From contig NZ_JAHKNG010000030.1 in assembly GCF_018860165.1 (NCBI RefSeq), positions 1-44,394 of the forward strand: DNA of 44,394 nt, in the 5' to 3' direction. The stretch is from Paracoccus marinaquae (GTDB lineage: Bacteria; Pseudomonadota; Alphaproteobacteria; Rhodobacterales; Rhodobacteraceae). Both the position numbers and the translations under genes were made by a program. Positions 7,213-16,539 of this stretch are shown here, in pieces (the first letter of the stretch is position 1; every line of letters starts with the position of its first letter). The notes beneath the pieces are model-generated. The model had not been told where the DNA came from. It saw only the letters and a list, made by a program, of their open reading frames with translations, and ran no database searches.

Positions 7213-8379
7213 ATGCCCGTCCTGAACCGCATCGCGGATTTCGCCGATCAGATGACCGAATGGCGCCGGCACCTGCACCGGCATCCCGAACTGGGCTTCG
7301 ACTGCCATGGGACGGCGGGCTTCGTCGCCGAGCGGCTGCGCGACTTCGGCGTGGACGAGATTCACGAGGGGATCGGCAGGACCGGCATCGTGGCCATCAT
7401 CCATGGCCAGGGGGCGGGGCCAACCATCGGCCTGCGGGCCGACATGGACGCGCTGCCCATGCAGGAGGAGACGGGGCTGGACCATGCCTCGACCGTGCCC
7501 GGGCGCATGCATGCCTGCGGCCATGACGGGCACACGACGATGCTGCTGGGGGCGGCGAAATACCTGGCCGAGACGCGGAATTTCGCCGGTCGCGCGGCGC
7601 TTATCTTCCAGCCGGCCGAGGAGGATGGCGGCGGCGGCGACGCCATGGTGCGCGACGGCATGATGGAGCGGTTCGAGATTGCCCGCGTTTTCGCCATGCA
7701 TAACAGCCCTGGGCAGGAGGCCGGAAGCTTCGTCACCACGCCCGGTCCGATCATGGCTGCGGTCGACAATTTCGAGATCCATCTGAAGGGGCGCGGCGGG
7801 CATGGCGCCATGCCGCATCTGACCGCCGATCCGGTGGTCGCCGCGGTTGCCGTGGTCAGCGCCATCCAGACCATTTCCAGCCGCAACCATTACGCGCTGG
7901 ACGATCTGGCCCTGTCGGTCACCCAGATCCATACCGGCAGCGCCGACAATATCGTGCCCGACACCGCCTATATCTGCGGCACCATCCGCACCTTCGCCCC
8001 GCATGTCCGCGAGATGGTGCATCGGCGTCTGGGCGAGATCTGTGCCGGGCAGGGCGCGGCCTATGACGTGGCCGTGCAACTGGACCTGGTGGAGGGCTAT
8101 CCGGCCACCGTCAACGACCCCGCCGAGACCGCCTTCGCGGCCGAGGTCGCGCGCGAACTGGTCGGCGAGGCGCGCGTCTTCGACGATGCCGGGCGCGAGA
8201 TGGGGGCCGAGGATTTCAGCTATATGCTGGAGGCCCGGCCCGGCTGCTATCTGTTCCTCGGTCAGGGCGAGGGGCCGGGCGTGCATAATCCGGGCTATGA
8301 TTTCAACGACGAGATCGCCCCCGTGGGCGCCAGCTTCTTCGCCCGGCTGGTCGAACGTGCCCAGCCCGTCGCGCGCTGA
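7213..8379 (+). CDS. M20 family amidohydrolase (hippurate hydrolase/aminoacylase type)
   Basis: The 388-residue cytosolic metallopeptidase-fold enzyme would cleave N-acyl amino acids or related amides. It shows RRHLHRHPELGF, the metal-site motif ADMDALPMQE, ACGHDGHTTMLLGAAKYL, QPAEEDGGGGDAMV with the catalytic Glu, and MGAEDFSYML near the C-terminus. A dimerisation domain lies between about 185 and 295. The start at 7213 is where homology starts; the frame is open from 7066. The specific acyl substrate cannot be told. It stands alone between mazG and yajC. Confidence 0.92.
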   Translation: MPVLNRIADFADQMTEWRRHLHRHPELGFDCHGTAGFVAERLRDFGVDEIHEGIGRTGIVAIIHGQGAGPTIGLRADMDALPMQEETGLDHASTVPGRMHACGHDGHTTMLLGAAKYLAETRNFAGRAALIFQPAEEDGGGGDAMVRDGMMERFEIARVFAMHNSPGQEAGSFVTTPGPIMAAVDNFEIHLKGRGGHGAMPHLTADPVVAAVAVVSAIQTISSRNHYALDDLALSVTQIHTGSADNIVPDTAYICGTIRTFAPHVREMVHRRLGEICAGQGAAYDVAVQLDLVEGYPATVNDPAETAFAAEVARELVGEARVFDDAGREMGAEDFSYMLEARPGCYLFLGQGEGPGVHNPGYDFNDEIAPVGASFFARLVERAQPVAR

Positions 8380-8433
8380 GTCCCGATCACGAAGCCGTGG
8401 AAGGCCCTTGCGATCCCGCCCGGTCACGCTTTC

Positions 8434-8462
8434 TTGCCAAGGGCCGGCGGCGCGGATAGGTT
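8434..8462 (+). promoter_or_regulatory. Candidate sigma-70 promoter for yajC-secD-secF
   Basis: TTGCCA (8434-8439) and TAGGTT (8457-8462) are separated by 17 bases, about 60 bases before the yajC start. The spacing is ideal and both boxes keep most consensus bases. No other good pair is seen in the gap from 8380 to 8523. Confidence 0.4.
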
Positions 8463-8523
8463 GCGCGCCGAATTGACCGGGACCGGCGCCTCCGCTCCGC
8501 TCCGACAGCCAAGAGGATAACCC

Positions 8524-8853
8524 ATGTTCGTCACCCCCGCCTATGCTCAGGCCGCCGGTTCCGGCGGGACTGCCGCCTTCGCGCAGTTCATCCCGCTGAT
8601 CCTGATCTTCGCGATCATGTATTTCCTGATGATCCGGCCGCAGCAGAAGCGGGTGAAACAGCATCGCGCGATGGTCGAGGCGCTGAAGAAGGGCGACCAG
8701 ATCGTGACCCAGGGCGGCATTCTGGGCAAGGTCACCTCGGTGCGCGACGACGAGGTGGAGGTCGAGATCGCCACCGGCGTGAAGGTGCGCGTGGTGCGCG
8801 CGACCATTTCGCAGGTCCTCAGCCGGACCGAGCCGGTCGCCGCCAACAACTGA
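8524..8853 (+). CDS. yajC: Preprotein translocase subunit YajC
   Basis: This 109-residue single-span membrane protein belongs to the SecDF-YajC holotranslocon. After a periplasmic, Ala/Gly-rich N-terminus comes one transmembrane helix (about 20-39, FIPLILIFAIMYFLMIRPQQ) and the conserved cytoplasmic part with GDQIVTQGGILGKV. AAGAGGAT lies upstream of the ATG. It is the first gene of a long + strand run, 32 bases before secD. Confidence 0.97.
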   Translation: MFVTPAYAQAAGSGGTAAFAQFIPLILIFAIMYFLMIRPQQKRVKQHRAMVEALKKGDQIVTQGGILGKVTSVRDDEVEVEIATGVKVRVVRATISQVLSRTEPVAANN

Positions 8854-8885
8854 GCCGCCAGCAATAACGAAGGGCGACCGCCGCC

Positions 8886-10550
8886 ATGCTTCAGATCGAC
8901 CGATGGAAGCGCATCCTGATCATCGGGATCTGCCTTCTGGGTCTGGCCTATGCCATGCCCAACCTGTTCTACAAGCGCGTCGAGGCGCATAACGACGCCG
9001 TCGCCACCATCGAGAAGACCGGCGTGACCACGCCGGAACTGATCGCGGCCCGGGACGGCTGGCCGGGCTGGCTGCCCAGCGGGCTGGTCAATCTGGGCCT
9101 CGACCTGCGCGGCGGCGCGCATCTTCTGGGCGAGGTGCAGGTGGCCGAGGTCTACAAGGCCCGGATGGATGCGCTCTGGCCCGAACTGCGTCGCGCGCTG
9201 GCCGATGAGCGGGCCACCCTCGGCGCCGTGCGCCGCGCGATCGCGCCCGAAGGCGTGCTGAAGATCGAGATCGGCAATGCCGACCAGTTGCCCCGCGCGG
9301 TCGAGATCGTGCGCGGCTTTTCCGATCCGGTGACGACGCTCAGCGGGGCAGGGCAGTCGAGCCTCGATATCCGCGCCGAAGGCAATGCCGTCACCATCCA
9401 GCTGTCCGAGGCCGAAAAGGCCGTCACCGACGACCGGACCATCCAGCAGAGCCTCGAGATCGTCCGCCGCCGCGTCGACGAGGTCGGCACGCGCGAGCCG
9501 ACGATCATGCGCCAGGGATCGGACCGGATCCTGATCCAAGTGCCGGGTATCGGCTCGGCCGCCGAGCTGAAGGCGCTGATCGGCACCACCGCCAAGCTGA
9601 CCTTCAATTCCGTCCTGGGCACCGGTGGCGACCCGGATGCGCGGGTCGGGCCGGGGCAGGTGGTGCTGCCGGCCGCCGATCAGGAAGGTGTCTATTACAC
9701 GATCGATGACAGTCCGGTCGTGACCGGCGAGGAACTGACCGACGCGCTGCCCTCGACCGACCAGAACGGGATGCCTTCGGTCGATTTCCGCTTCAACCCC
9801 TCGGGCGCGCGCAAGTTCGGCGCCTATACCAGCGCCAATGTCGGCCAGCCCTTCGCCATCGTGCTGGACGATCAGGTGATTTCGGCCCCGGTGATCCGGC
9901 AGGCGATCACCACCGGTTCGGGGCAGATTTCCGGCTCGATGGATTTCGCCGAGGCGAACCGGCTGGCCGTGCTGCTGCGCGCCGGCGCGCTGCCGGCGGA
10001 ACTGACCTTCCTCGAGGAACGCACCATCGGCCCCGAACTGGGGCAGGACAGCATCGACGCGGGCCGGGTCGCCTCGGCCGTGGGCTTTGTCGCGGTGATC
10101 GCGCTGATGGTGCTGTCCTACGGGCTTTTCGGCGTCTTCGCCTCGATCGCGCTGGCGATCAACATGGGGATGATCTTTGGCGTGCTGTCGATGATCGGCG
10201 CCACCCTGACCCTGCCCGGCATCGCCGGGATCGTGCTGACCATCGGCATGGCGGTGGACGCCAACGTGCTGGTCTTCGAGCGGATCCGCGAGGAGTTGAG
10301 GACCGCCCGCGGCCCCGCCCGGGCGATCGAGCTGGGCTATGAAAAGGCCATGTCGGCCATCGTGGACGCCAATATCACCACGCTGATCATCGCCGCGATC
10401 CTGTTCGTGCTGGGCTCGGGTCCGGTCAAGGGCTTCGCGGTGACGCTGACCATCGGCATCGTCACCTCGGTCTTCACCGCGCTTTGGGTCACGCGGCTGA
10501 TGACGGTGACTTGGTTCGAACGCGCCCGCCCGCGCCAGATCGAGGTGTGA
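8886..10550 (+). CDS. secD: Protein translocase subunit SecD
   Basis: The 554-residue protein helps complete export of proteins through SecYEG using the proton motive force. It has one N-terminal transmembrane helix, a large periplasmic P1 domain starting with the D1 motif GLDLRGGAHLLGEV, and a C-terminal block of five helices with motif GMAVDANVLVFERIREEL. It is one base from secF. Its length is normal for alphaproteobacteria and slightly shorter than the enterobacterial form. Confidence 0.97.
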   Translation: MLQIDRWKRILIIGICLLGLAYAMPNLFYKRVEAHNDAVATIEKTGVTTPELIAARDGWPGWLPSGLVNLGLDLRGGAHLLGEVQVAEVYKARMDALWPELRRALADERATLGAVRRAIAPEGVLKIEIGNADQLPRAVEIVRGFSDPVTTLSGAGQSSLDIRAEGNAVTIQLSEAEKAVTDDRTIQQSLEIVRRRVDEVGTREPTIMRQGSDRILIQVPGIGSAAELKALIGTTAKLTFNSVLGTGGDPDARVGPGQVVLPAADQEGVYYTIDDSPVVTGEELTDALPSTDQNGMPSVDFRFNPSGARKFGAYTSANVGQPFAIVLDDQVISAPVIRQAITTGSGQISGSMDFAEANRLAVLLRAGALPAELTFLEERTIGPELGQDSIDAGRVASAVGFVAVIALMVLSYGLFGVFASIALAINMGMIFGVLSMIGATLTLPGIAGIVLTIGMAVDANVLVFERIREELRTARGPARAIELGYEKAMSAIVDANITTLIIAAILFVLGSGPVKGFAVTLTIGIVTSVFTALWVTRLMTVTWFERARPRQIEV

Positions 10551-10551
10551 C

Positions 10552-11529
10552 ATGGCTTTCCGTCTGAAACTGGTTCCCGACCACACCGAATTCGACTTCT
10601 TCCGCTGGCAATGGCTGACCGTCGGCATCTCGGCCGCGATGATGCTGGCCTCGGTGGTGCTGCTGCTGCTCAACGGGCTGAACTTCGGCATCGATTTCAA
10701 GGGCGGCACCACGATCCGCACCGAATCGACCCAGGCCGTGGATGTCGGCGCCTACCGCGAGGCCCTGCAGCCGCTGGGGCTGGGCGACGTGGCGATCACC
10801 GAGGTTTTCGACCCGACCTTCGGCCCCGAGCAGAATGTCGCGCAGGTCCGCATCAGCGCCCAGGAAGGCACCGAAGCGGTCACACCCGAGACCATCGCCG
10901 CGGTCGAGGCCGCGTTGCAAGAGGTCGATTCCTCGATCACCTTCCCGTCGGTCGAATCGGTCGGTCCCAAGGTCTCGGGCGAGTTGATCCAGACCGCGAT
11001 CTATGCGGTGCTGGTCTCGCTGGCGGCGATATCGGTCTATATCTGGCTGCGCTTCGAATGGCAGTTCGCGGTGGGTGCCATCGTCTCGCTGGCCCATGAC
11101 GTGCTGGTCACCATGGGCGTGTTCGCCCTGTTCCAGATCAAGTTCGACCTGACCACCATCGCCGCGCTGCTGACCATCGTCGGCTATTCGATCAACGATA
11201 CCGTCGTGGTCTTCGACCGGCTGCGCGAGAACCTGATGAAATACAAGCAACGCCCGCTGCGCGACCTGATGAACCTGTCGGTGAACGAGACGCTGAGCCG
11301 TACGGTGATGACCTCGGGCACGACGCTGGTGGCGCTGATCGCGCTGCTGGTGCTGGGGGGCGACGTGATTCGCGGCTTTGTCTTCGCGATCACCTTCGGG
11401 ATCCTGATCGGCACCTATTCCTCGGTCTATGTGGCCAAGAACGTGGTGCTGTGGCTGGGGGTCAAGCGCGACTGGTCGAAGAAGACCAAGGACGACGCCT
11501 CGCCCTTTTCGGGCGCCGAGGCCCCCTGA
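10552..11529 (+). CDS. secF: Protein translocase subunit SecF
   Basis: The 325-residue partner of SecD has an N-terminal helix, a periplasmic domain opened by LNFGIDFKGGTTI, and five C-terminal helices with SLAHDVLVTMGVFAL and GYSINDTVVVFDRLRENL, which hold the SecF signature residues. It ends with a short basic cytoplasmic tail. Its TGA overlaps the ATG of the next gene (TGATG), so translation is probably coupled. Confidence 0.97.
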   Translation: MAFRLKLVPDHTEFDFFRWQWLTVGISAAMMLASVVLLLLNGLNFGIDFKGGTTIRTESTQAVDVGAYREALQPLGLGDVAITEVFDPTFGPEQNVAQVRISAQEGTEAVTPETIAAVEAALQEVDSSITFPSVESVGPKVSGELIQTAIYAVLVSLAAISVYIWLRFEWQFAVGAIVSLAHDVLVTMGVFALFQIKFDLTTIAALLTIVGYSINDTVVVFDRLRENLMKYKQRPLRDLMNLSVNETLSRTVMTSGTTLVALIALLVLGGDVIRGFVFAITFGILIGTYSSVYVAKNVVLWLGVKRDWSKKTKDDASPFSGAEAP

Positions 11530-11882
11530 TGGCGATGGAGCCGACCGATTTCGGCGGCGCCGTGCCGGTGGACGGCTATGGCCCCGGCTTCTTTCGCGTC
11601 GGCGGCAAGGTGATCCACGGCCCGGTCCTGATCGACCGGCGGGGCGGCCGCGAATGGGGCGGGCTTGACGACATCGCCGCGCTGCTGGCGCTGTCCGGGC
11701 AGGTCGATGTGCTGTTCCTCGGCATGGGGGAAGAGATCGCGCACCCGCCCAAGGCGCTGGTCGCGGAACTGGATGCCGTCGGCGTGATGGTCGAGGCGAT
11801 GGCCTCGCCCGCCGCCGCCCGCAGCTTCAACGTCACCCTGTCCGAAGGCCGCCGGGTCGCCTGCGCGCTTCTGCCGGTATGA
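11529..11882 (+). CDS. Mth938-like domain protein
   Basis: The 117-residue protein belongs to the Mth938/DUF498 family, a single alpha/beta domain related to mitochondrial NDUFAF3. Visible are [14 protein letters not shown] near the N-terminus, [12 protein letters not shown] in the middle and a C-terminal segment [20 protein letters not shown] of the type that closes the fold. The start at 11529 overlaps the secF stop by one base and the end overlaps ccmA by four bases. No enzyme activity is established for bacterial members. Its position links protein export with cytochrome c maturation genes and suggests a membrane-complex assembly role, which is inference. Confidence 0.85.
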   Translation: MAMEPTDFGGAVPVDGYGPGFFRVGGKVIHGPVLIDRRGGREWGGLDDIAALLALSGQVDVLFLGMGEEIAHPPKALVAELDAVGVMVEAMASPAAARSFNVTLSEGRRVACALLPV

Positions 11883-12508
11883 GCCTGCTTGCCGTCCACG
11901 ATCTTGCCGTCTCGCGCGGCGGTCTGCGGACGGTCGAGGGTGTCTCGTTCACGCTGAGGGGCGGCGAGGCGCTGATCCTGCGCGGCCCGAACGGCATCGG
12001 CAAGACGACGCTTCTGCGCACCGTCGCGGGCCTTCAGCCGCCCACCGAGGGCGGGGTCGAGATGGCCGAGGATGCGGTGGCCTATGCCGCCCATGCCGAC
12101 GGGCTGAAGGCGGCGCTGACGGTGACCGAGAACCTGCGCTTCTGGTCGGCGGTGTTCGGCGGCGGTCCGGTCGGCCCGGCGCTGGCGGCGATGGATCTGG
12201 CCGCGCTGGCGGACCGTCCGGCGGCGGCGCTGTCGGCGGGGCAGAAGCGGCGGCTGGGGCTGGCGCGGCTCATGGTGACGGGCCGGCCGCTCTGGGTTCT
12301 GGACGAGCCGACCGTATCGCTGGATGCGGACTCGGTCGCGCGCTTCGCCTCCGTGGTGCGGGCGCATCTGGCGGGCGGCGGGGCGGCGCTGATGGCCACC
12401 CATATCGACTTGGGGCTGGACGAGGCGCGGGTGCTGGATCTGACACCCTATCGCGCCCGGCCGGGCAGGGCGGTCAGGCCCGCCGGGTTCAACGAGGCCT
12501 TCGCATGA
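11879..12508 (+). CDS. ccmA: Heme ABC exporter ATP-binding protein CcmA
   Basis: The 209-residue ATPase powers the CcmAB(CD) complex that releases holo-CcmE in cytochrome c maturation. It has Walker A (GPNGIGKTT near residue 40), the signature [14 protein letters not shown] and Walker [13 protein letters not shown]. The ATG overlaps the previous stop (ATGA). The next gene is its membrane partner, ccmB. Confidence 0.96.
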   Translation: MSLLAVHDLAVSRGGLRTVEGVSFTLRGGEALILRGPNGIGKTTLLRTVAGLQPPTEGGVEMAEDAVAYAAHADGLKAALTVTENLRFWSAVFGGGPVGPALAAMDLAALADRPAAALSAGQKRRLGLARLMVTGRPLWVLDEPTVSLDADSVARFASVVRAHLAGGGAALMATHIDLGLDEARVLDLTPYRARPGRAVRPAGFNEAFA

Positions 12509-12557
12509 CCCCGCGGCGCGGCGCAAAGGCCGGCTGCCGGTCGCGGGTGGGGGCGCC

Positions 12558-13214
12558 ATGATCGCCCTGCTGAAACGCGATCTTGCGCTGGCGGTGCGCG
12601 CCGGTGGCGGCTTTGGCCTCGGCGTTGCCTTCTTCCTGATCCTCTGCGCGCTGGTGCCCTTTGGCGTCGGCCCGGAGACCAGCGCCCTGCGCCCCATCGC
12701 GCCCGGCATCCTCTGGGTCGGGGCGCTGCTGTCCTGCCTGCTGTCGCTGGACCGGATCTTCGCGCTGGACCACGAGGACGGCAGCCTCGATCTGCTGGCC
12801 ACGGCGCCGATCCCGCTGGAGGGGGCGGTCGCCGTCAAGGCGCTGGCCCATTGGGTCACCACCGGGTTGCCGCTGATCGCCGCCGCGCCGCTGTTCGGCA
12901 TTCTGCTGCACCTGCCGGGGCAGGCCGTGCCCTGGCTGATCGCCTCGCTGCTGATCGGAACCCCGGCGCTGTCGATGCTGGGGGCCTTTGGCGCCGCGAT
13001 CACCGTCGGCCTGCGCCGGGGCGGTCTACTTTTGTCGCTCTTGGTTCTGCCGCTCTATATCCCCACGCTGATCTTCGGGACCGAGATCGTCCGCCGGGGC
13101 ATGGAACAGGGCAGCACCGCGACGCCGCTGCTGTTCCTGGCCGGGATCACGGCGGGCGTCCTTGCGCTGGTACCTTTTGCCGCAGCCGCCGCCCTGCGCG
13201 TGAACCTGCGTTGA
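12558..13214 (+). CDS. ccmB: Heme exporter permease CcmB
   Basis: The 218-residue integral membrane protein has six predicted helices and the family motifs FFLILCALVPFGVG and ALDHEDGSLDLL. It pairs with CcmA. A 49-base GC-rich gap separates it from ccmA, with a G-rich ribosome binding site before the ATG. Length and motifs are normal. Confidence 0.95.
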   Translation: MIALLKRDLALAVRAGGGFGLGVAFFLILCALVPFGVGPETSALRPIAPGILWVGALLSCLLSLDRIFALDHEDGSLDLLATAPIPLEGAVAVKALAHWVTTGLPLIAAAPLFGILLHLPGQAVPWLIASLLIGTPALSMLGAFGAAITVGLRRGGLLLSLLVLPLYIPTLIFGTEIVRRGMEQGSTATPLLFLAGITAGVLALVPFAAAAALRVNLR

Positions 13215-13255
13215 TGTGACTTGAGCCGGGCCCCCGCCGAAGCTAGGGAAACCAT

Positions 13256-13981
13256 ATGTCGATCTGGGAATACGCCAACCCCGTCAAGTTCATGCGCACG
13301 TCGGGCGCGATCCTGCCCTGGGCGGCGGGCGCGGCGGCGATCTGCACCACCGGCGGGTTGCTGTGGGGGTTCCTGACGCCCGAGGATTACAAGCAGGGCT
13401 CGACCGTCAAGATCGTCTTTCTGCATGTGCCGGCGGCGATGATGGCGATCAATATCTGGGTGATGATGCTGGCGGCCTCGCTGATCTGGCTGATCCGGCG
13501 CCACCATGTCAGCGCGCTGGCGGCCAAGGCCGCCGCCCCCGTCGGCGCGGTGATGACGCTGATCGCGCTGGCCACCGGGGCGGTCTGGGGCCAGCCGATG
13601 TGGGGGACATGGTGGGAATGGGATCCGCGCCTGACCAGCTTTCTGATCCTGCTGCTGTTCTATATCGGCTATATGGCGCTGTGGTCGGCCATCGACGACC
13701 CCGACAGCGCCGCCGACCTGACCGGGGTGCTGTGCCTCGTCGGTTCGGTCTTTGCGATCCTGTCGCGCTATGCGGTGCTGTTCTGGAACCAGGGGCTGCA
13801 TCAGGGCGCCTCGCTGTCGGTCGCCCCGGGCGAGCGGATGAGCGCGGTCTATCGCTATCCGCTCTACCTGACCATGCTGGGCTTCTTCCTGCTGTTCCTG
13901 ACGCTGCTGCTGATCCGCACCAGGACCGAGATCAGGCGCCGCCGGCTGGCCGCGCTGCAGGCAAGGGAGATGCGCGCATGA
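13256..13981 (+). CDS. ccmC: Heme exporter/handling protein CcmC
   Basis: The 241-residue protein loads heme onto CcmE. It has six transmembrane helices, the tryptophan-rich WD-type motif WGQPMWGTWWEWDPRLTS near 113-130, and heme-ligand histidines in periplasmic loops (FLHVPAA before it, NQGLHQGASL after it). The 42-base gap from ccmB contains no gene. Its last codons overlap ccmD (ATGA). Confidence 0.96.
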   Translation: MSIWEYANPVKFMRTSGAILPWAAGAAAICTTGGLLWGFLTPEDYKQGSTVKIVFLHVPAAMMAINIWVMMLAASLIWLIRRHHVSALAAKAAAPVGAVMTLIALATGAVWGQPMWGTWWEWDPRLTSFLILLLFYIGYMALWSAIDDPDSAADLTGVLCLVGSVFAILSRYAVLFWNQGLHQGASLSVAPGERMSAVYRYPLYLTMLGFFLLFLTLLLIRTRTEIRRRRLAALQAREMRA

Positions 13982-14121
13982 TCGAGCTGGGAAAATACGC
14001 GGGCACGGTGCTGGCCGCCTATGGTGTCTCGCTGGCGCTGCTGGCCGGGCTGGTCTGGCAGAGCATCGTCGCCAATGCCCGGGCCCGCCGCGATCTGGAA
14101 AGGCAGGAAAAGAATGGCTAG
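13978..14121 (+). CDS. ccmD: Heme exporter protein CcmD
   Basis: This 47-residue protein has one transmembrane helix (about 9-31) flanked by a short N-terminus with a Tyr and a charged tail rich in Arg and Lys. It stabilises the CcmABC complex for release of holo-CcmE. It starts on the ccmC stop (ATGA) and overlaps ccmG by 8 bases, which fixes its identity despite its small size. Confidence 0.92.
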   Translation: MIELGKYAGTVLAAYGVSLALLAGLVWQSIVANARARRDLERQEKNG

Positions 14122-14656
14122 GATTTCACCGCTTGTCGCCCTTCCGCCGCTGATATTTGCGGCCATGGCCGGCGTGTTCCTGTGGGGCATGGGCCGCGAG
14201 GATCCGACCGGTCTGCCATCGACCATGATCGGGCGCGAGGCGCCGCCGGTGCCGCAGACGACGCTGCCCGGCAAGACGCAACTGACCGATGCGATGCTGC
14301 GCGAGCCGGGGGTGAAGCTGGTGAATTTCTGGGCCAGTTGGTGCCCCCCCTGCCGGGCCGAGCATCCGACGCTGATGGAACTGTCGAAGCAGATGCCGGT
14401 CTATGGCGTCGATCTGAAGGACCCCGAACCGAATGCACAGGCATTCCTGGACGAAGGCGGCGATCCCTATCATGCGCAGGCGACCGATCCCAAGGGCCGC
14501 GCCGCCATCGACTGGGGCGTGACCGCCCCGCCCGAGACCTTCATCATCGACGGCGAGGGCAAGGTGCTGTTCCGTTTCGCCGGCCCGCTGGTGCGCGAGG
14601 ATTATACCAACCGCTTCCTGCCGGAACTCGAGAAGGCGCTGGCCGCCCAGGAATGA
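14114..14656 (+). CDS. ccmG: Thiol:disulfide interchange protein CcmG/DsbE
   Basis: The 180-residue membrane-tethered thioredoxin keeps apocytochrome c or CcmH cysteines reduced in the periplasm. An uncleaved N-terminal helix (about 6-25) is followed by the thioredoxin fold with NFWASWCPPC (Cys77, Cys80), YGVDLKDP and GVTAPPETFIIDG, where the cis-Pro and the family GAPETF-like motif are seen. The start at 14114 overlaps ccmD; the frame is open from 14021. Electrons would come from CcdA, encoded at 27922-28665. Confidence 0.95.
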   Translation: MARISPLVALPPLIFAAMAGVFLWGMGREDPTGLPSTMIGREAPPVPQTTLPGKTQLTDAMLREPGVKLVNFWASWCPPCRAEHPTLMELSKQMPVYGVDLKDPEPNAQAFLDEGGDPYHAQATDPKGRAAIDWGVTAPPETFIIDGEGKVLFRFAGPLVREDYTNRFLPELEKALAAQE

Positions 14657-14727
14657 CCGGACTTGCGCCCGCCGGTTGCGCGGGACAGACTGACCTCATC
14701 CAAAAATAATCCATGGGGAGGTCAGTC

Positions 14728-16539
14728 ATGACACGGATCAGCCTTGTTACCGCATTGCTGCTGGGCAGCGCCGCGGTCTTGCCCGTATCCGCGCAACAGG
14801 CGGCGGATGCGATCGCGCCGGAAGCCGCCACCTCGGAGACGGGTGCCGATGCCTTCGCCGGCCTCAGCGAGCGGGCACGGGCCGCGATGGAGGCCAAGCA
14901 GGCCGGAACGCCGGTGACGGCGCCGAACTGGATGGTGTCGGCCGCGCATCCGCTGGCGGTCGAGGCCGGGGCGAAGGTGCTTGAGGCCGGGGGCAGCGCG
15001 GCCGATGCGATGGTCGCCGTGCAGGTGGTGCTGGGGCTGGTCGAGCCGCAGAGCAGCGGCCTTGGCGGCGGTGCCTTCCTGGTCTGGTACGATGCCGCCA
15101 CGGGCGAGATGACCACGCTGGACGCGCGTGAAACCGCGCCGGCCGCGGCGACGCCGACGCTGTTCCAGAACGAGGCGGGCGAGCCCCTGGAATTCATGTC
15201 GGCGGTGGTCGGCGGCCGGTCGGTCGGCATTCCCGGCACGCCCGCGCTGCTGGAAGAGGCGCAGCGCCGCTGGGGCCGCGCCAACTGGGGCAGCCTGTTC
15301 GCCGATGGCATCCGGCTGGCGGAAGAGGGTTTCACCGTCACCCCGCGCCTCGCCGAACTGGTCGCGGGCGAGGGTGAGGCGCTGCAGGCCGATCCGGCCA
15401 CGCGCGACTATTTCTTTCCCGGCGGCCAGCCGATCGCGGCCGGCGCGACGCTGACCAATCCGGGTTACGGCCATGTCCTGCGGCGGCTGGCGGCCGAGGG
15501 CAGCCGGGCCTTCTACAGCGGCCGGATCGCCGCCGATATCGTCGCGGCGGTGCGCGGCGCCGACTGGAATCCGGGCGTGATGGCGCTGGAGGATCTGGCG
15601 CGCTATCGCGTCGTCGAGCGTCCCCCCGTCTGCGTCGAATACCGCGAACACGATGTCTGCGGCATGGGCCCGCCCTCGTCGGGCGCGCTGAGCGTGGGGC
15701 AGATCCTCGGGCTTCTGGGCGGGTATGATCTGGCGGCGCTCGGGGCCGAGAACCCGGAAAGCTGGCGGCTGATCGGGGATGCCTCGCGGCTGGCCTTCGC
15801 GGATCGCGGCCGCTACATGGCCGACAGCGATTTCGTGCCGATGCCGACCGAAGGGCTGGTGGCGCCGGATTACCTGGCCGAGCGCGGCAAGCTGCTGGCC
15901 GGCGACGATGCCCTGCCCGAGGTCAGCGCGGGCGCGCCCGGCTGGTCGCATGCGATGCTGTGGGGGCAGGACAGCGCGATCGAACTGCCCTCGACCACGC
16001 ATATCTCGATCGTCGATGCCGAGGGCAACGCGCTGTCGATGACCACCACCATCGAGAACGGCTTCGGCTCGCGGCTGATGACCAACGGCTTCCTGCTGAA
16101 CAACGAGCTGACCGATTTCAGCTTCGAGACCCATGACGCCGCCGGCTATCCCATCGCCAACCGGGTCGAGCCGGGCAAGCGGCCGCGGTCCTCAATGTCG
16201 CCCAGCATCGTGCTGAAGGAGGGCAGGCCGGTTCTGGTGATCGGCTCGCCCGGCGGCAGCCGGATCATCGGCTATGTCGCCAAGGCGATCATCGGCTATC
16301 TGGACTGGGGGATGGACGTGCAGCAGGCCATCGCCCTGCCGAATATCCTGAACCGGTTCGGGCCGATGGATGTCGAGGCGGGCACGGCGGCGACCGGACT
16401 GAGCCAGGCCCTGACCGATCTGGGCTTCGAGGTCAGCGAGCGCGAGTTGAATTCCGGCCTGCAGGGCATCGCCATCACGCCCGAGGGGCTGTCGGGCGGG
16501 GCCGATCCGCGCCGCGAGGGGATCGCGCTGGGCGGCTGA
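14728..16539 (+). CDS. ggt: Gamma-glutamyltransferase
   Basis: The 603-residue precursor starts with a Sec signal peptide (TALLLGSAAVLPVSAQQ), so it acts in the periplasm, cleaving glutathione and gamma-glutamyl compounds. It is an Ntn hydrolase that self-cleaves before a Thr; the site is Thr423 in LPSTTHISIVD. GGGAFLVWYDA, PGKRPRSSMSPSIV and IGSPGGSRII are conserved. The ATG at 14728 is preferred over 14713 because GGGAGG sits 7 bases before it. It may be monocistronic, 71 bases after ccmG. Confidence 0.95.
   Translation: MTRISLVTALLLGSAAVLPVSAQQAADAIAPEAATSETGADAFAGLSERARAAMEAKQAGTPVTAPNWMVSAAHPLAVEAGAKVLEAGGSAADAMVAVQVVLGLVEPQSSGLGGGAFLVWYDAATGEMTTLDARETAPAAATPTLFQNEAGEPLEFMSAVVGGRSVGIPGTPALLEEAQRRWGRANWGSLFADGIRLAEEGFTVTPRLAELVAGEGEALQADPATRDYFFPGGQPIAAGATLTNPGYGHVLRRLAAEGSRAFYSGRIAADIVAAVRGADWNPGVMALEDLARYRVVERPPVCVEYREHDVCGMGPPSSGALSVGQILGLLGGYDLAALGAENPESWRLIGDASRLAFADRGRYMADSDFVPMPTEGLVAPDYLAERGKLLAGDDALPEVSAGAPGWSHAMLWGQDSAIELPSTTHISIVDAEGNALSMTTTIENGFGSRLMTNGFLLNNELTDFSFETHDAAGYPIANRVEPGKRPRSSMSPSIVLKEGRPVLVIGSPGGSRIIGYVAKAIIGYLDWGMDVQQAIALPNILNRFGPMDVEAGTAATGLSQALTDLGFEVSERELNSGLQGIAITPEGLSGGADPRREGIALGG

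Noticed and set aside
5586..7526. A 646-codon plus strand frame across the TauE/SafE gene and mazG
   Set aside because: It mixes shadows of two real genes in opposite orientation and has no start context.
8547..10721. A 724-codon minus strand frame opposite yajC-secD
   Set aside because: Shadow of the sec genes; His/Asp/Arg-rich residues without a known family.
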